A stretch of DNA of 64,000 bases from Thermoproteota archaeon (lineage in GTDB: Archaea > Korarchaeota > Korarchaeia > Korarchaeales > Korarchaeaceae), in NCBI GenBank assembly GCA_027491435.1, contig JAOZFG010000004.1:202626-266625 (forward strand), given 5' to 3'. Under the pieces are notes generated by a model, which did no database searches, was not told where the DNA came from, and saw only the letters and a program-made list of their open reading frames with translations. Position numbers and translations under genes: made by a program. The stretch's first letter is position 1. Every line of letters starts with the position of its first letter. Positions 8,071-17,264 of this stretch are shown piece by piece.

Positions 8071-9033
8071 GTGAGGGGAGAGGAAGAGTTAATAGACCTA
8101 ATAAGGGAAATTGTCGGGAGGGACGAGGAAGAGCTTCTGGGAATTGGTAGGGACGACGCTTCAGCGAGGAAATTGGACAAAGGCGTGTACGTGTTCAACG
8201 TAGACTCGCTAGCAGAGTCCTCCGACATGCTTCCTGGCATGAGTTTGAGCGACTTCGGCAGGAAGGCCGTCATCTTCAGCTACTCTGATCTAGCCGCTAA
8301 GGGGGCAAGGCCCCTATTCTTTATGGCATCGCTGACGTTACAGAGATGGAGGTCCACGAGGGATTTTGAGGAGATCATCAGGGGGGTAGAGGAGGGAGCA
8401 CGAGAGTACAACACTCACTTGGTGGGAGGGGATCTAGGCTCCGGGGACGAATTAAATATAGCGGGCTTTGCGGTGGGTAAGGTGGTAAATAAGCTGGTGA
8501 GCAGGTCGGGATCAAAGCCCGGTGATCTAATTTACGTGATAGGGAAATTCGGCCTAACTTGGTTGGCCTTCAAACACCTGCTCGAGGGGATGGAGCTCCC
8601 GAAGAGGTTGGCCTCTAGAGCTCTAAGGTCAGTCTACAGGCCAATCGCTAGGGTCAGGGAGGGCCTCCTAATATCGAGTTATGCCACCTCATGCGTAGAC
8701 AGCAGTGACGGCCTGTACAGGTCCTTAAAGGAGCTATCCAAATCGTCGGGGCATGGATTTAATGTGGAGAGGCTCCCCATAGATGAGGAGGTCCTTAAGT
8801 TCGTCGAGAGGAAGGGAATAGACCCGATGGAGCCAACATTTTACGGCGGCGAGGAGTTCCATCTGGTGTTCACGGTTAGCGAGGATGTGGCCCCGGCGAT
8901 GGAGGCGGACCTGAGGAGAGAGGGGCTCTCCCCAATAGCTATAGGGAGGGTGGTAGAAGGTAAGGGGGTACTATATAAAGGAGAGGAGGTTCCAGCTGGC
9001 GGTTGGAACCACTTCTCTCAATCCAACTCGTAA
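8071..9033 (+). CDS. thiL: Thiamine-monophosphate kinase
   Basis: IGRDDASA, VDSLAESSDMLPGMSLSDFGRKAVIFSYSDLAAKGARP, VGGDLGSGDE, DSSDGL; GTG start. Confidence 0.88.
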   Translation: MRGEEELIDLIREIVGRDEEELLGIGRDDASARKLDKGVYVFNVDSLAESSDMLPGMSLSDFGRKAVIFSYSDLAAKGARPLFFMASLTLQRWRSTRDFEEIIRGVEEGAREYNTHLVGGDLGSGDELNIAGFAVGKVVNKLVSRSGSKPGDLIYVIGKFGLTWLAFKHLLEGMELPKRLASRALRSVYRPIARVREGLLISSYATSCVDSSDGLYRSLKELSKSSGHGFNVERLPIDEEVLKFVERKGIDPMEPTFYGGEEFHLVFTVSEDVAPAMEADLRREGLSPIAIGRVVEGKGVLYKGEEVPAGGWNHFSQSNS

Positions 9034-9653
9034 ACCCTCCCTGGTTCAGGCACTATAACCTGGGTCTCCAGCCCCATGGCCTTCACCTTAATTGAGAAGT
9101 CCTCCATCTCCTGAGGCTCCCCGTGTATTGGCACAGATACCAGGGGGACGAGCTCTTTCGCCATTTTTGACGCATCTTTAGGGCTTGCATTGGGGGAAGG
9201 TTTACCTACTGGTAGAAAAGCCACATCAACCGGGGAAAACGCCTGGAAATAAGAGGAGTATCCGGAGCTGTCCCCATGGAATATGGCCTTCCCTCCGACC
9301 TCGATCAGGTATACCAGCGGATGAACCCCCGGGTGAACGGCCCTAAGGGCATGCACTTTAGCGAAGTCCAAGTCCACCATCTCGCCTGCCTTGAGCTTGG
9401 TTAACTTATCGTCAGGAACCTTTCTCCTTATCAGCTTAAAAACGCCCTTATTGACGACTAAGTGGGGCCTATGAGCCTCGTATATAGCCTTTAGGTTCAT
9501 ATAATCGTAATGGCCACTGTGTTCGTGCGTGTAGAGTAGGAGGTCTACTCTATCCACATCGCTGGGCTTCACGAGGTCTCCTGGGTCCACCAATATTGAT
9601 ATTCCCTCAACCTCTAGGAAAACAGCAGAACGCCCTGCCCAGAAGAACTTCAA
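9018..9653 (-). CDS. MBL-fold metallohydrolase (UlaG/RomA-like)
   Basis: LLYTHEHSGHYDYMNL, AIFHGDSSGYSSYFQ, VSVPIHGEPQEMEDF. Confidence 0.8.
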   Translation of the reverse strand: MKFFWAGRSAVFLEVEGISILVDPGDLVKPSDVDRVDLLLYTHEHSGHYDYMNLKAIYEAHRPHLVVNKGVFKLIRRKVPDDKLTKLKAGEMVDLDFAKVHALRAVHPGVHPLVYLIEVGGKAIFHGDSSGYSSYFQAFSPVDVAFLPVGKPSPNASPKDASKMAKELVPLVSVPIHGEPQEMEDFSIKVKAMGLETQVIVPEPGRVYELD

Positions 9654-10036
9654 TCAGATCCCCTCTTCAACTTGACCAGCTTCCCCGTGTACAGCCTCTC
9701 TAAAACTTCAAGTCCCTCTACAACCTTTCCTAGGTAGCTTACCGGTTCTTTGAGCTTGGCGTCCCTCAACGCTATCACTATCATGCCCTTTGCCGGGGAA
9801 TAGCCGACTTGCCCCTTCCTTAGGAACCTCTTCTCCTTCTCTATCCTGGTCTCTATAGGAAATCTTATGTAGACCAAGTCTTTATCCTTCACGATCATCC
9901 CGGTCCTTGGGAGGTTTCCGAAAATCCTCTCGGAGGTGAAGGGAGAGAGGTGCCTTAAGAGCTCCAGCCTGACCCTATCTTGGCCCTCCTCAATCAATAT
10001 TGTGTACTTCTCAAGCCCTTCCTGTTTAGCTCTCAA
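9650..10036 (-). CDS. Cyclophilin-like fold protein
   Basis: TSERIFGNLPRTGMIVKDKDLVYIRFPIETRIEKEKRFLRKGQVGYSPAKGMIVIAL. Confidence 0.6.
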   Translation of the reverse strand: MRAKQEGLEKYTILIEEGQDRVRLELLRHLSPFTSERIFGNLPRTGMIVKDKDLVYIRFPIETRIEKEKRFLRKGQVGYSPAKGMIVIALRDAKLKEPVSYLGKVVEGLEVLERLYTGKLVKLKRGSD

Positions 10037-10207
10037 AAGCTTTAACCACCTCCTACATCGGATGGGAGGTCAAATCAGCCAGTAGAGTGTGAGTGAGGTA
10101 ACTAAATAAAGTTTCCCTTCAGATTCGCGTGCCCACTCAAATCAATTAATTTAACCGGAGAGAGATTGCACGAAATTAACTATAAATTGGGGGGCCTTAA
10201 GGTACCT

Positions 10208-10477
10208 CTAAGATCCCTCAGACTCCCTTTCAACCTTGACTTTTGCCTTGGCCCCTCTATATATCCTCAACCTTGAGTTGCCGTCCACGTAGACGACTAG
10301 TCCCTCCTCCTGGAACTGCCTCAACAACTTCCTAGCGACGCTCACCCTTATGTTGTACTTCATGGCCAGCGACTGAGGGGTCACAACCCTAGCCCTGGAA
10401 ACTTCCTTTCTTATCTGCTCCATGACCTTAGGGGAAACTTCTAGCTCCCTAGTTACCTTCTCAGCCTCGGCGCTCAT
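10208..10477 (-). CDS. rps25e: Ribosomal protein eS25
   Basis: VMEQIRKEVSRARVVTPQSLAMKYNIRVSVARKLLRQFQEEGLVVYVDGNSRLRIYRG winged helix of S25e. Confidence 0.85.
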   Translation of the reverse strand: MSAEAEKVTRELEVSPKVMEQIRKEVSRARVVTPQSLAMKYNIRVSVARKLLRQFQEEGLVVYVDGNSRLRIYRGAKAKVKVERESEGS

Positions 10478-10567
10478 ACCGACACCGGGTTATCCACAAC
10501 ACGTCAGTATAAAAACTCGCCGCCTGACGCGTGGAACTAGAAAATTAGGGAAAGGGGATTGCTCCCC

Positions 10568-11674
10568 CTACTCAGATCCCTTCTCGGCCTTATAGCCGAC
10601 AACCTTGTCCTTGATCTCCTCAATTCTCTTCCTAGAAAGTGGCAGCTCTGGGCGCTCCGGCAGTATTCCCTGAGGCCTGAAGAGGGCTATGAGTACTATT
10701 ATTGAACCTATTAACATGTACTCAAGCCAGTTCGGGTTTATTGGTATGTAGTTGGTCAGCTCCGACTTGTAAGCGTATATCAAGCTCCTGAATATTGAGA
10801 ATATCAGAGTTCCCAAGACTATGCCGTAGTTGTTACCGGTCCCCCCTAACATCATGAAGGCCCATGGCCAGAAGGTCCAGGTCAACCTGTTGTAAGTCAG
10901 GGCCTTAAAGCTACCGGTGTATGTGGCCCAAAGGGCTCCTCCTATAGCTGCTAGAGCTCCACCTATTATAAGGGCTTGAGCCCTCAGCTTAACTATGTCC
11001 TTGCCGTACACCTTAGCGGCCAGCTCATTATCCCTCATGGCCTTGAGGGCCCTTCCAAACGGGGACTTAGCCAAGCTCTGAACGTAAATTAGAACTAGTA
11101 TTGCTATCCCCAGTATTATCATGGTGCTCCCAAGGTACTTTATCTTACCTGTGCCAACGAACCTGAACAGGTCGGGGACAACTATACCAGCAGTACCGCC
11201 AGCTAGCGGGTCATAGTACTTCCCTATTATCTGGAGAGCGTCTCCGAAGGCGAGGAGGGTTATCCCTAGGTAAGCCTCTTTAAGCCTTATGGCAGGGTAC
11301 GAGACTATGTAGCCTATGAAGCCGCCAAAGGCTGCAGCTATTATCAGGGACATGATCAACATAGCTATTGAGAGTCCAGGATTCTGGGAGAATATTGAGT
11401 TCAGCTTCTCCACTATCTGTAGGTTCTGATCCCCTACGTATTCCACGCCCCAAGGCATTCCGAACATGGCCGCCATTATCCTTCCTGCTATCGCTCCAGC
11501 AGCTATCGCTCCAGCTAGTACAGCAAGCACCCTGCCGAACTGAGGTATGCCGGCGAACCCAGTCTCTAGGTTAAGGCTCAGGGTCACTATAAGGAATATG
11601 GCCATGTTTATTAGAATGCTTAACAGGAGTGGGTTAGTTAGTAAGTCCAACACATCGCTCAACATAGGAATCAC
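10568..11674 (-). CDS. livM: Branched-chain amino acid-type ABC transporter permease (LivM-like)
   Basis: Polytopic; GRALKAMRDNELAAKVYGKDIVKLRAQALIIGGALAAIGGALWA is the LivM EAA region. Confidence 0.88.
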   Translation of the reverse strand: MIPMLSDVLDLLTNPLLLSILINMAIFLIVTLSLNLETGFAGIPQFGRVLAVLAGAIAAGAIAGRIMAAMFGMPWGVEYVGDQNLQIVEKLNSIFSQNPGLSIAMLIMSLIIAAAFGGFIGYIVSYPAIRLKEAYLGITLLAFGDALQIIGKYYDPLAGGTAGIVVPDLFRFVGTGKIKYLGSTMIILGIAILVLIYVQSLAKSPFGRALKAMRDNELAAKVYGKDIVKLRAQALIIGGALAAIGGALWATYTGSFKALTYNRLTWTFWPWAFMMLGGTGNNYGIVLGTLIFSIFRSLIYAYKSELTNYIPINPNWLEYMLIGSIIVLIALFRPQGILPERPELPLSRKRIEEIKDKVVGYKAEKGSE

Positions 11675-12630
11675 CTCCTCTTTAACTTACTGAAGACCTT
11701 CTCCCAGTTTATCCCTGCCAATCCCTGCGGGTATACTAGGAGCGTGGCGGCCATGGCGAGTAGAGGGATCAAGGGCTCATAGACCACTAGTTGCCTACCG
11801 AAGATGCTGGCTATTAAGTTTATCAGAATGTACTCGCTAAGGCCTATCAGATATCCGCCTAGAAAGGACCCGTATATGGAGTAGAGACCACCGACTATGG
11901 AGGCAGCGAACTCAGGAACTATCACCACGTTACCTGTGTATGGGTTGCCACTTATGACTAGGGAAAGGACAGCCCCACCTAGTCCGGCCAAGGCCCCTCC
12001 AACGAACCAGGATACTAAGTATATCACCTCGGTGTTAATTCCTAGGATTGAGGCTAAGTCTGGGTTCTCCACGGTGACTCTGAAAGCTATACCAAACTTG
12101 GTTCTGGTTAGCGTGAAGTAAAAGAACAGCGCTATGGCTACCACTATCAGCACTGATACTATGGTTATCGCCTTCAATTTGAAACCAGCTACCTCGCCCA
12201 ACACCATGTCGTGAGTGGTGAGCACTATTAGCCTTGAGTTAACCTTGTATTCACTCGTCAGATAATCGGCGAACACGTTTATAAATGCAAAGAATATAAG
12301 GTCTATGCCTAGAGTTGACATCATTAAGGTGACCATGTCGGCCCCCTTCTTCAAGAGCCACTTGTTGACTACCACGTAAGTTATGACTCCCAAAATTCCT
12401 GAGAACAGAAAGGCTACTGGGAAGTAATAGTAGGGGTTCCCTCCGAAGAAGACCTTGTAGAGGGAGAATATTATGTAGAAGCCCCACGCCGTCATTGACG
12501 CGTGAGCGAAGTTGAAGGTGCCTGTGGTCATGTAGATTAGCGTAATACCAGCAGCTGCGAGGGCTATTCCCCCGGAGTAGCCTATGGCCGTCATGATCAC
12601 CTGAATGAAAGAGCTTGAAACCATCAGCAT
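11671..12630 (-). CDS. livH: Branched-chain amino acid-type ABC transporter permease (LivH-like)
   Basis: GIALAAAGITLIYMTTGTFNFAHASMTAWGFY; FGIAFRVTVENPDLASILGINTEVIYLVSWFVGGALAGLGG. Confidence 0.88.
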   Translation of the reverse strand: MLMVSSSFIQVIMTAIGYSGGIALAAAGITLIYMTTGTFNFAHASMTAWGFYIIFSLYKVFFGGNPYYYFPVAFLFSGILGVITYVVVNKWLLKKGADMVTLMMSTLGIDLIFFAFINVFADYLTSEYKVNSRLIVLTTHDMVLGEVAGFKLKAITIVSVLIVVAIALFFYFTLTRTKFGIAFRVTVENPDLASILGINTEVIYLVSWFVGGALAGLGGAVLSLVISGNPYTGNVVIVPEFAASIVGGLYSIYGSFLGGYLIGLSEYILINLIASIFGRQLVVYEPLIPLLAMAATLLVYPQGLAGINWEKVFSKLKRR

Positions 12631-12810
12631 ATTTACAACCTCCCGCCGAGGCTGGGGACGTGAATTGTGTCGGACCTACATATTATAAAACTTAAAGGTT
12701 TGTCTAAAGGGCCTTAAAGCCTGTTTTCTAGGTCCCGTTTACCTGATACTCAAAATCTAATACTTTTGGGTTCGAAAACGCTTCCGAAAGCCCCCGCTTA
12801 CATAGAAACG

Positions 12811-12822
12811 GTTATATATAAC
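12811..12822 (+). promoter_or_regulatory. Putative TATA box for the substrate-binding protein gene
   Basis: gttatatataac upstream of the ATG at 12873. Confidence 0.6.
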
Positions 12823-12872
12823 ACTTCCCTCGATGCCCGGGGTTATTCCCCGACGTATGATGGGGTGATATT

Positions 12873-14276
12873 ATGTCCCAGAAAACCGCCTACGTACTCA
12901 TGTTAGTACTCCTTCTAGTGGGCATTGGAATAGGATACGCCATCGGAGGTGGAGGAGGCGCTGCCAAGACCGTCACCGTCACCGGTCCTGCCAAGACTGT
13001 CACAGTCACGATTACCAAGACCGCTGCCACAACTCCTGCTAAGACCACCACCCAAGCTCCAGCAAGCAAGCTCAAGGGTGAGATACCCATAGGGGCTCTG
13101 CTCGGCCTGACTGGAGGTTTGTCTTCCTACGGAGAGAATAGCAAGGCAGCCTTGGAGCTGGCTGAGAAGGAGATAAATGACTGGCTCGCCTCTAAGGGAG
13201 CTGCCTGGAGGATAAAGGTCTACTATGAGGACACCGCCACTGACCCCAAGACCGCTCTGGACAAGGTTCAGGCCCTGCAGGCCAGAGGCGTCAAGATATT
13301 CATAGGTCCCATGAGCAGCGCCGAGGTTAAGGAGATAAAGAGCTACGCAGATAGCAACAAGTTGCTGATAATATCCCAGTCCTCAACTTCACCTAGGCTG
13401 GCCATACCCAACGATATGATATACAGGTTCTGTCCCACCGACGAGATACAGGGTCCTGCCACCGCCACTGCTATGTATGAGTTGGGAGTTAGGTACGTCG
13501 TCCAGGTCTGGAGAGGCGACGAGTGGGGTGACGCTCTAGCCGCTAGGATAGACGAAGACTTCGAGGCCATACTTAAGAAGAAGGGTGAGCAGGGCGAGAT
13601 ATACGGCAAGAAGAACGGCAAGGGTATAAGGTATGACCCGCAGGCCGCTGAGTTCTCTGCAGTCGTGGCTCAGCTTGATGCCCTCGTCAGCGAGCTCATA
13701 GACAAGTACGGAGCCGACAAGGTTGGAGTCTCCTTCATAGGGTTCAACGAGTACGTGCAGTTTGCCGCCGTTGCCTCTCAGTACGAGTCCCTCAAGAAGG
13801 TCAAGTGGTTCGGATCTGATGGGACTGCTCTGCTCAGTGAGATAGTTGAGAACAAGGATGCTGCAGCCTTCGGATACGAGACCAAGTTCATAAGCCCGAT
13901 ATTCGGTGCTGAGTCCCCGGTGAAGAAGAAGGTCGAGGAGTACGTCAAGAAGAAGCTCGGTAGGGCACCTGACAGCTACGCCTACGCTGCTTATGACGCT
14001 CTCTGGGCTGTTGCTAAGGCCCTCGATCAGATAGGTGAGTACGATCCCGTTAAGGTCGCCAAGCTCCTGCCCGAGATAGTGAAGAACCTCAACGGAGCCA
14101 CCGGAAACTTCGAGCTCAACGAGAACGGCGATAGGGCCGCTTCAGACTACCTGTTCTGGATGCCCTACAAGAAGTCCGACGGCACCTACGAGTGGAGGCT
14201 TGCCGGCATCTACAAGTACACCACTTCCAGCATGGTCTGGGAGGACTGGTTCTTAAAAGAGATTGGCAGGAAATAA
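12873..14276 (+). CDS. livJ: ABC transporter substrate-binding protein (LivJ-like), N-terminal TM anchor and Thr-rich stalk
   Basis: TM segment then AKTVTVTGPAKTVTVTITKTAATTPAKTTTQAPAS; IPIGALLGLTGGLSSYGENSKAALELAEKEIN receptor-ligand domain. Confidence 0.88.
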   Translation: MSQKTAYVLMLVLLLVGIGIGYAIGGGGGAAKTVTVTGPAKTVTVTITKTAATTPAKTTTQAPASKLKGEIPIGALLGLTGGLSSYGENSKAALELAEKEINDWLASKGAAWRIKVYYEDTATDPKTALDKVQALQARGVKIFIGPMSSAEVKEIKSYADSNKLLIISQSSTSPRLAIPNDMIYRFCPTDEIQGPATATAMYELGVRYVVQVWRGDEWGDALAARIDEDFEAILKKKGEQGEIYGKKNGKGIRYDPQAAEFSAVVAQLDALVSELIDKYGADKVGVSFIGFNEYVQFAAVASQYESLKKVKWFGSDGTALLSEIVENKDAAAFGYETKFISPIFGAESPVKKKVEEYVKKKLGRAPDSYAYAAYDALWAVAKALDQIGEYDPVKVAKLLPEIVKNLNGATGNFELNENGDRAASDYLFWMPYKKSDGTYEWRLAGIYKYTTSSMVWEDWFLKEIGRK

Positions 14277-14359
14277 ACAAAAATACTCATCTTCTCTATT
14301 TTTATATTGATTGTTATTGACTATATATCATTGATTCGTATATGCTTATACCAAAATTT

Positions 14360-14399
14360 TACTGATCGATTCCATAAACTTATTATTTATACTGATCGA
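14360..14399. repeat. Direct repeat TACTGATCGA, two copies 30 bp apart
   Basis: 14360-14369 and 14390-14399, immediately upstream of the livG-like ORF. Confidence 0.85.
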
Positions 14400-14407
14400 G
14401 TAGCGAG

Positions 14408-15184
14408 GTGGTGGGCTTGACCAACGAGAAATCCGAGTACATCTTGATCACTGAGAACCTCACCAAGAGGTTCGGTGGGCTAATAGCAGTGAACAATGTG
14501 TCAATTAAGGTTAAGAGGAACTCCCTGACCATGTTGATGGGCCCCAACGGTGCTGGTAAATCCACTTTCGTTAATACTTGTACTGGAGTGCTCAAGCCTG
14601 ATGGAGGGAAGGTAATATTCGACGGCGTCGACATAACTGGATGGCCGCCCCACAAAGTTTACAGGGCCGGCTTCGTGAGAACTTTCCAAATTCCAGCCCC
14701 CTTCCAGAAGCTTACTGTGCTTGAAAACGTGCTTGCTTCAATGAGTCACAGTGGAGAAAGCCCGATAAGGGCTCCAATAAGGCCTCTTTGGATCAAAGAG
14801 GAAGAGGAGAAGGTTGAAAGGGCGTTTGAAATACTGAAGAACGTGGGCCTAGAGGATCACTGGGACGTCGAGGCCTTCAGGCTTGGAGGGGGGCAACTTA
14901 AGATGTTGGAGGTCTCAAGAGCGTTAGCTACGGGAGCTAAGCTAATAGCCCTGGACGAGCCGATAGGAGGAGTGGACCCAGCCTACGCCGGAAACATACT
15001 AACCTACGTGAGCAACTTAAGGAAGAAGTGGGATGTCACCTTCCTGTTGATAGAGCACAGAATAGACATAGCTCTGCCCTTCGCCGATTACGTTTATGTG
15101 ATGGACAGGGGCAAGCTGATAGCGGAAGGCCTACCGGATGAGGTTGCAAATAACCCGAAGGTTATAGAAATATACATAGGGTGA
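14408..15184 (+). CDS. livG: ABC transporter ATP-binding protein (LivG-like)
   Basis: MGPNGAGKSTFVN Walker A; LGGGQLKMLEVSRALATGAKLIALDEPIGGVDP. Confidence 0.9.
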   Translation: MVGLTNEKSEYILITENLTKRFGGLIAVNNVSIKVKRNSLTMLMGPNGAGKSTFVNTCTGVLKPDGGKVIFDGVDITGWPPHKVYRAGFVRTFQIPAPFQKLTVLENVLASMSHSGESPIRAPIRPLWIKEEEEKVERAFEILKNVGLEDHWDVEAFRLGGGQLKMLEVSRALATGAKLIALDEPIGGVDPAYAGNILTYVSNLRKKWDVTFLLIEHRIDIALPFADYVYVMDRGKLIAEGLPDEVANNPKVIEIYIG

Positions 15185-15188
15185 TCCT

Positions 15189-15905
15189 ATGGTCCTTCTG
15201 GAGACAAAAAATCTTTACTCAGGTTATGGCAAACTCAAGGTTCTTTTTGATATAAACTTCCAAGCCAGGGAGGGGGAGATCACCGTAGTGGTAGGCCCTA
15301 ACGGGGCCGGCAAGACGACCCTTCTTAACAGCATAATGGGCATAGCCACAATTCACAGCGGTAACGTTTACTTTGAGGGACAGGATGTAACTAGAATTCC
15401 CCCCTATAAGAAGGCTAGGATGGGTATCGCCTACCTACCACAGCTAGGCAACGTAGCGGCTGGCTTGAGCGTGGAGGAGAATCTGAAAATAGCTGGTTAC
15501 CTAATGCCTAAGGATGAGGTTCCTGAGAGAGTTGAGGAAATACTTGATATGTTTCCTAAGCTAAGAGAGCTTAGGAAGAGAAAGGCTGGCACTCTAAGTG
15601 GTGGAGAGAGGCGTATGTTGGCTATAGGCATGGCCCTCATGAGGAAGCCCAAAATACTTATGCTGGACGAGATGACCACGGACTTAGCACCAATACTCGT
15701 CAAGCAGGTCCTCAACACAGTAGTTGAGCTGAGGGATGAGCACAAACAGACCATACTCATGGTGGAGCAGCACGCTAAGAGGGCCCTCGAGATAGGGGAC
15801 AGAGGGTACTTGCTGGTCAGCGGTGAGATAAGGTATGAAGGCAACGCTAAGGAACTTCTCGAGCACCCGCAGTTCGCCAAACTGTACCTGGGTATAATAA
15901 GGTGA
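15189..15905 (+). CDS. livF: ABC transporter ATP-binding protein (LivF-like)
   Basis: VGPNGAGKTTLLNSIMG, TLSGGERRMLAIGMALMRKPKILMLDEMTTDLAPILV. Confidence 0.9.
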   Translation: MVLLETKNLYSGYGKLKVLFDINFQAREGEITVVVGPNGAGKTTLLNSIMGIATIHSGNVYFEGQDVTRIPPYKKARMGIAYLPQLGNVAAGLSVEENLKIAGYLMPKDEVPERVEEILDMFPKLRELRKRKAGTLSGGERRMLAIGMALMRKPKILMLDEMTTDLAPILVKQVLNTVVELRDEHKQTILMVEQHAKRALEIGDRGYLLVSGEIRYEGNAKELLEHPQFAKLYLGIIR

Positions 15906-15949
15906 GTGCCCTACCACACACAATCTTTATTAGACTCTAACCTGGGAGT

Positions 15950-16390
15950 GTGGTCGAGGAGATACCCTTGGATAAAGTGGAGGAGATAGGGATAAACTGG
16001 AACAAAATAGCTGAGAGGATCAACGAGGACCCCTATGAATTCTTGGAGATGGGTCCCACCAGAATGAGGAAACTGGTAATGGAGAACCTGAAGCCGCTGG
16101 CGCGCTTCGTCGGTGCCAAGGCAATAGTCTACGAGTGCGGCAAGTGGTACGCTAGAATTGAGAGGGTCGAGCTCGATGAGGACTACCCAGAGGTGAGCGA
16201 GGTGATAGACAAGGAGTGCTATGTATCACTTGAAGACGAAAACGGCTGCGAGGTCGTAGTGCTGGCTATCAGGGAGGACGAGACCGGTGAGTTGGAGGGC
16301 TTTGCCAGGTCGGCTGGCGAAATACTGGAGATCTTCTTGAGGGGGCAGGTCTGTGACAGCCAAGACCTAGACTTCGACGACGCGTGGTGA
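15950..16390 (+). CDS. Uncharacterised acidic protein
   Basis: 146-aa ORF with GTG start; ends one base before the CDF start, suggesting coupling. Confidence 0.6.
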   Translation: MVEEIPLDKVEEIGINWNKIAERINEDPYEFLEMGPTRMRKLVMENLKPLARFVGAKAIVYECGKWYARIERVELDEDYPEVSEVIDKECYVSLEDENGCEVVVLAIREDETGELEGFARSAGEILEIFLRGQVCDSQDLDFDDAW

Positions 16391-16391
16391 G

Positions 16392-17264
16392 ATGAGACTA
16401 GCTGAGAGGGTAGCCATAGCCTCCTTGCTAGTTTCATTGATAATAGCCTTAACAAAGGTTTATATATTCCTAGTCACCAGCAGCGTCGTCGTACTAGCTG
16501 AGACTGTTGACTCCTTAGGAGATGTGTTAACCTCTGCTATAGCGTTAATTAGTGTGAGGTTCTCGGGGGTTCCCCCGGACGAGGACCACCCTTACGGACA
16601 TGAAAAGATTGACAGCCTCTTCGGGATGCTCTCCTCCTTTCTCCTAATAGAGCTAGAGATTGTTGTCTTATTTAACGCTTTGACCTCTCTAGTAAAGGGC
16701 CCTAACCCCCCTAGGGTTGACAATTGGGTCCTGGCGACCTTCGCATCGCTCTCATTGGTAAACCTCTTAAGGTCTCTATACCTCTGGAGGGCGGGAGAAG
16801 AGGAGACCAGCAGGACTCTTAAATCAGAGGCAATAAATTACGGTTGGGATTCGGGCAGGACTATTTTGGTGGCCGGCTTACTTCTTATAGCTAGGGAGTT
16901 TGCGCCTTGGGTTGATCCGACCTCGGCCCTGGTTATAACATCTCTAGTTATTCCATCAACCCTGAGGGTGTTCATCTCCTCAGCAAAGGACCTGATAGAT
17001 ATGATAGAACCTAAGATCCTAGTGGAGGTTGGCTCGGTGATAGGCTCCATCAAGGGAGTGAGGTCGGTGAAGTACGTTAGGGCTAGGAGGGTCGGTGGAA
17101 AGCTGTTTGTTGACTCCTTGATATGCGTGGAAGACCACATGAAGCCCGAGGATATAAAGAGGATGCATAGGGAGGTGAGGGCCGAGTTGGAGAGGAGGTT
17201 TGGTAAGGTGGACGTGGTACTTTCAGTCACCCCACCTGAAACTCACAGTTTGAACTCCTCATAA
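16392..17264 (+). CDS. Cation diffusion facilitator family transporter
   Basis: AETVDSLGDVLTSAIALISVRFSGVPPDEDHPYGHEKIDSL, C-terminal cytoplasmic domain. Confidence 0.9.
   Translation: MRLAERVAIASLLVSLIIALTKVYIFLVTSSVVVLAETVDSLGDVLTSAIALISVRFSGVPPDEDHPYGHEKIDSLFGMLSSFLLIELEIVVLFNALTSLVKGPNPPRVDNWVLATFASLSLVNLLRSLYLWRAGEEETSRTLKSEAINYGWDSGRTILVAGLLLIAREFAPWVDPTSALVITSLVIPSTLRVFISSAKDLIDMIEPKILVEVGSVIGSIKGVRSVKYVRARRVGGKLFVDSLICVEDHMKPEDIKRMHREVRAELERRFGKVDVVLSVTPPETHSLNSS

Noticed and set aside
7749-8150. 133-aa plus-strand ORF
   Set aside because: Antisense to the cDPG-synthetase-like gene and overlapping thiL; no recognisable domain.
12975-13060. Possible tandem DNA repeat (accgtcaccg... 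actgtcacag...)
   Set aside because: Explained by the repetitive KTVTVT stalk coding sequence rather than a separate DNA element.
12890-13090. 66-aa minus-strand Val/Ala-rich ORF
   Set aside because: Mirror of the low-complexity Thr/Val/Lys stalk of the binding protein.
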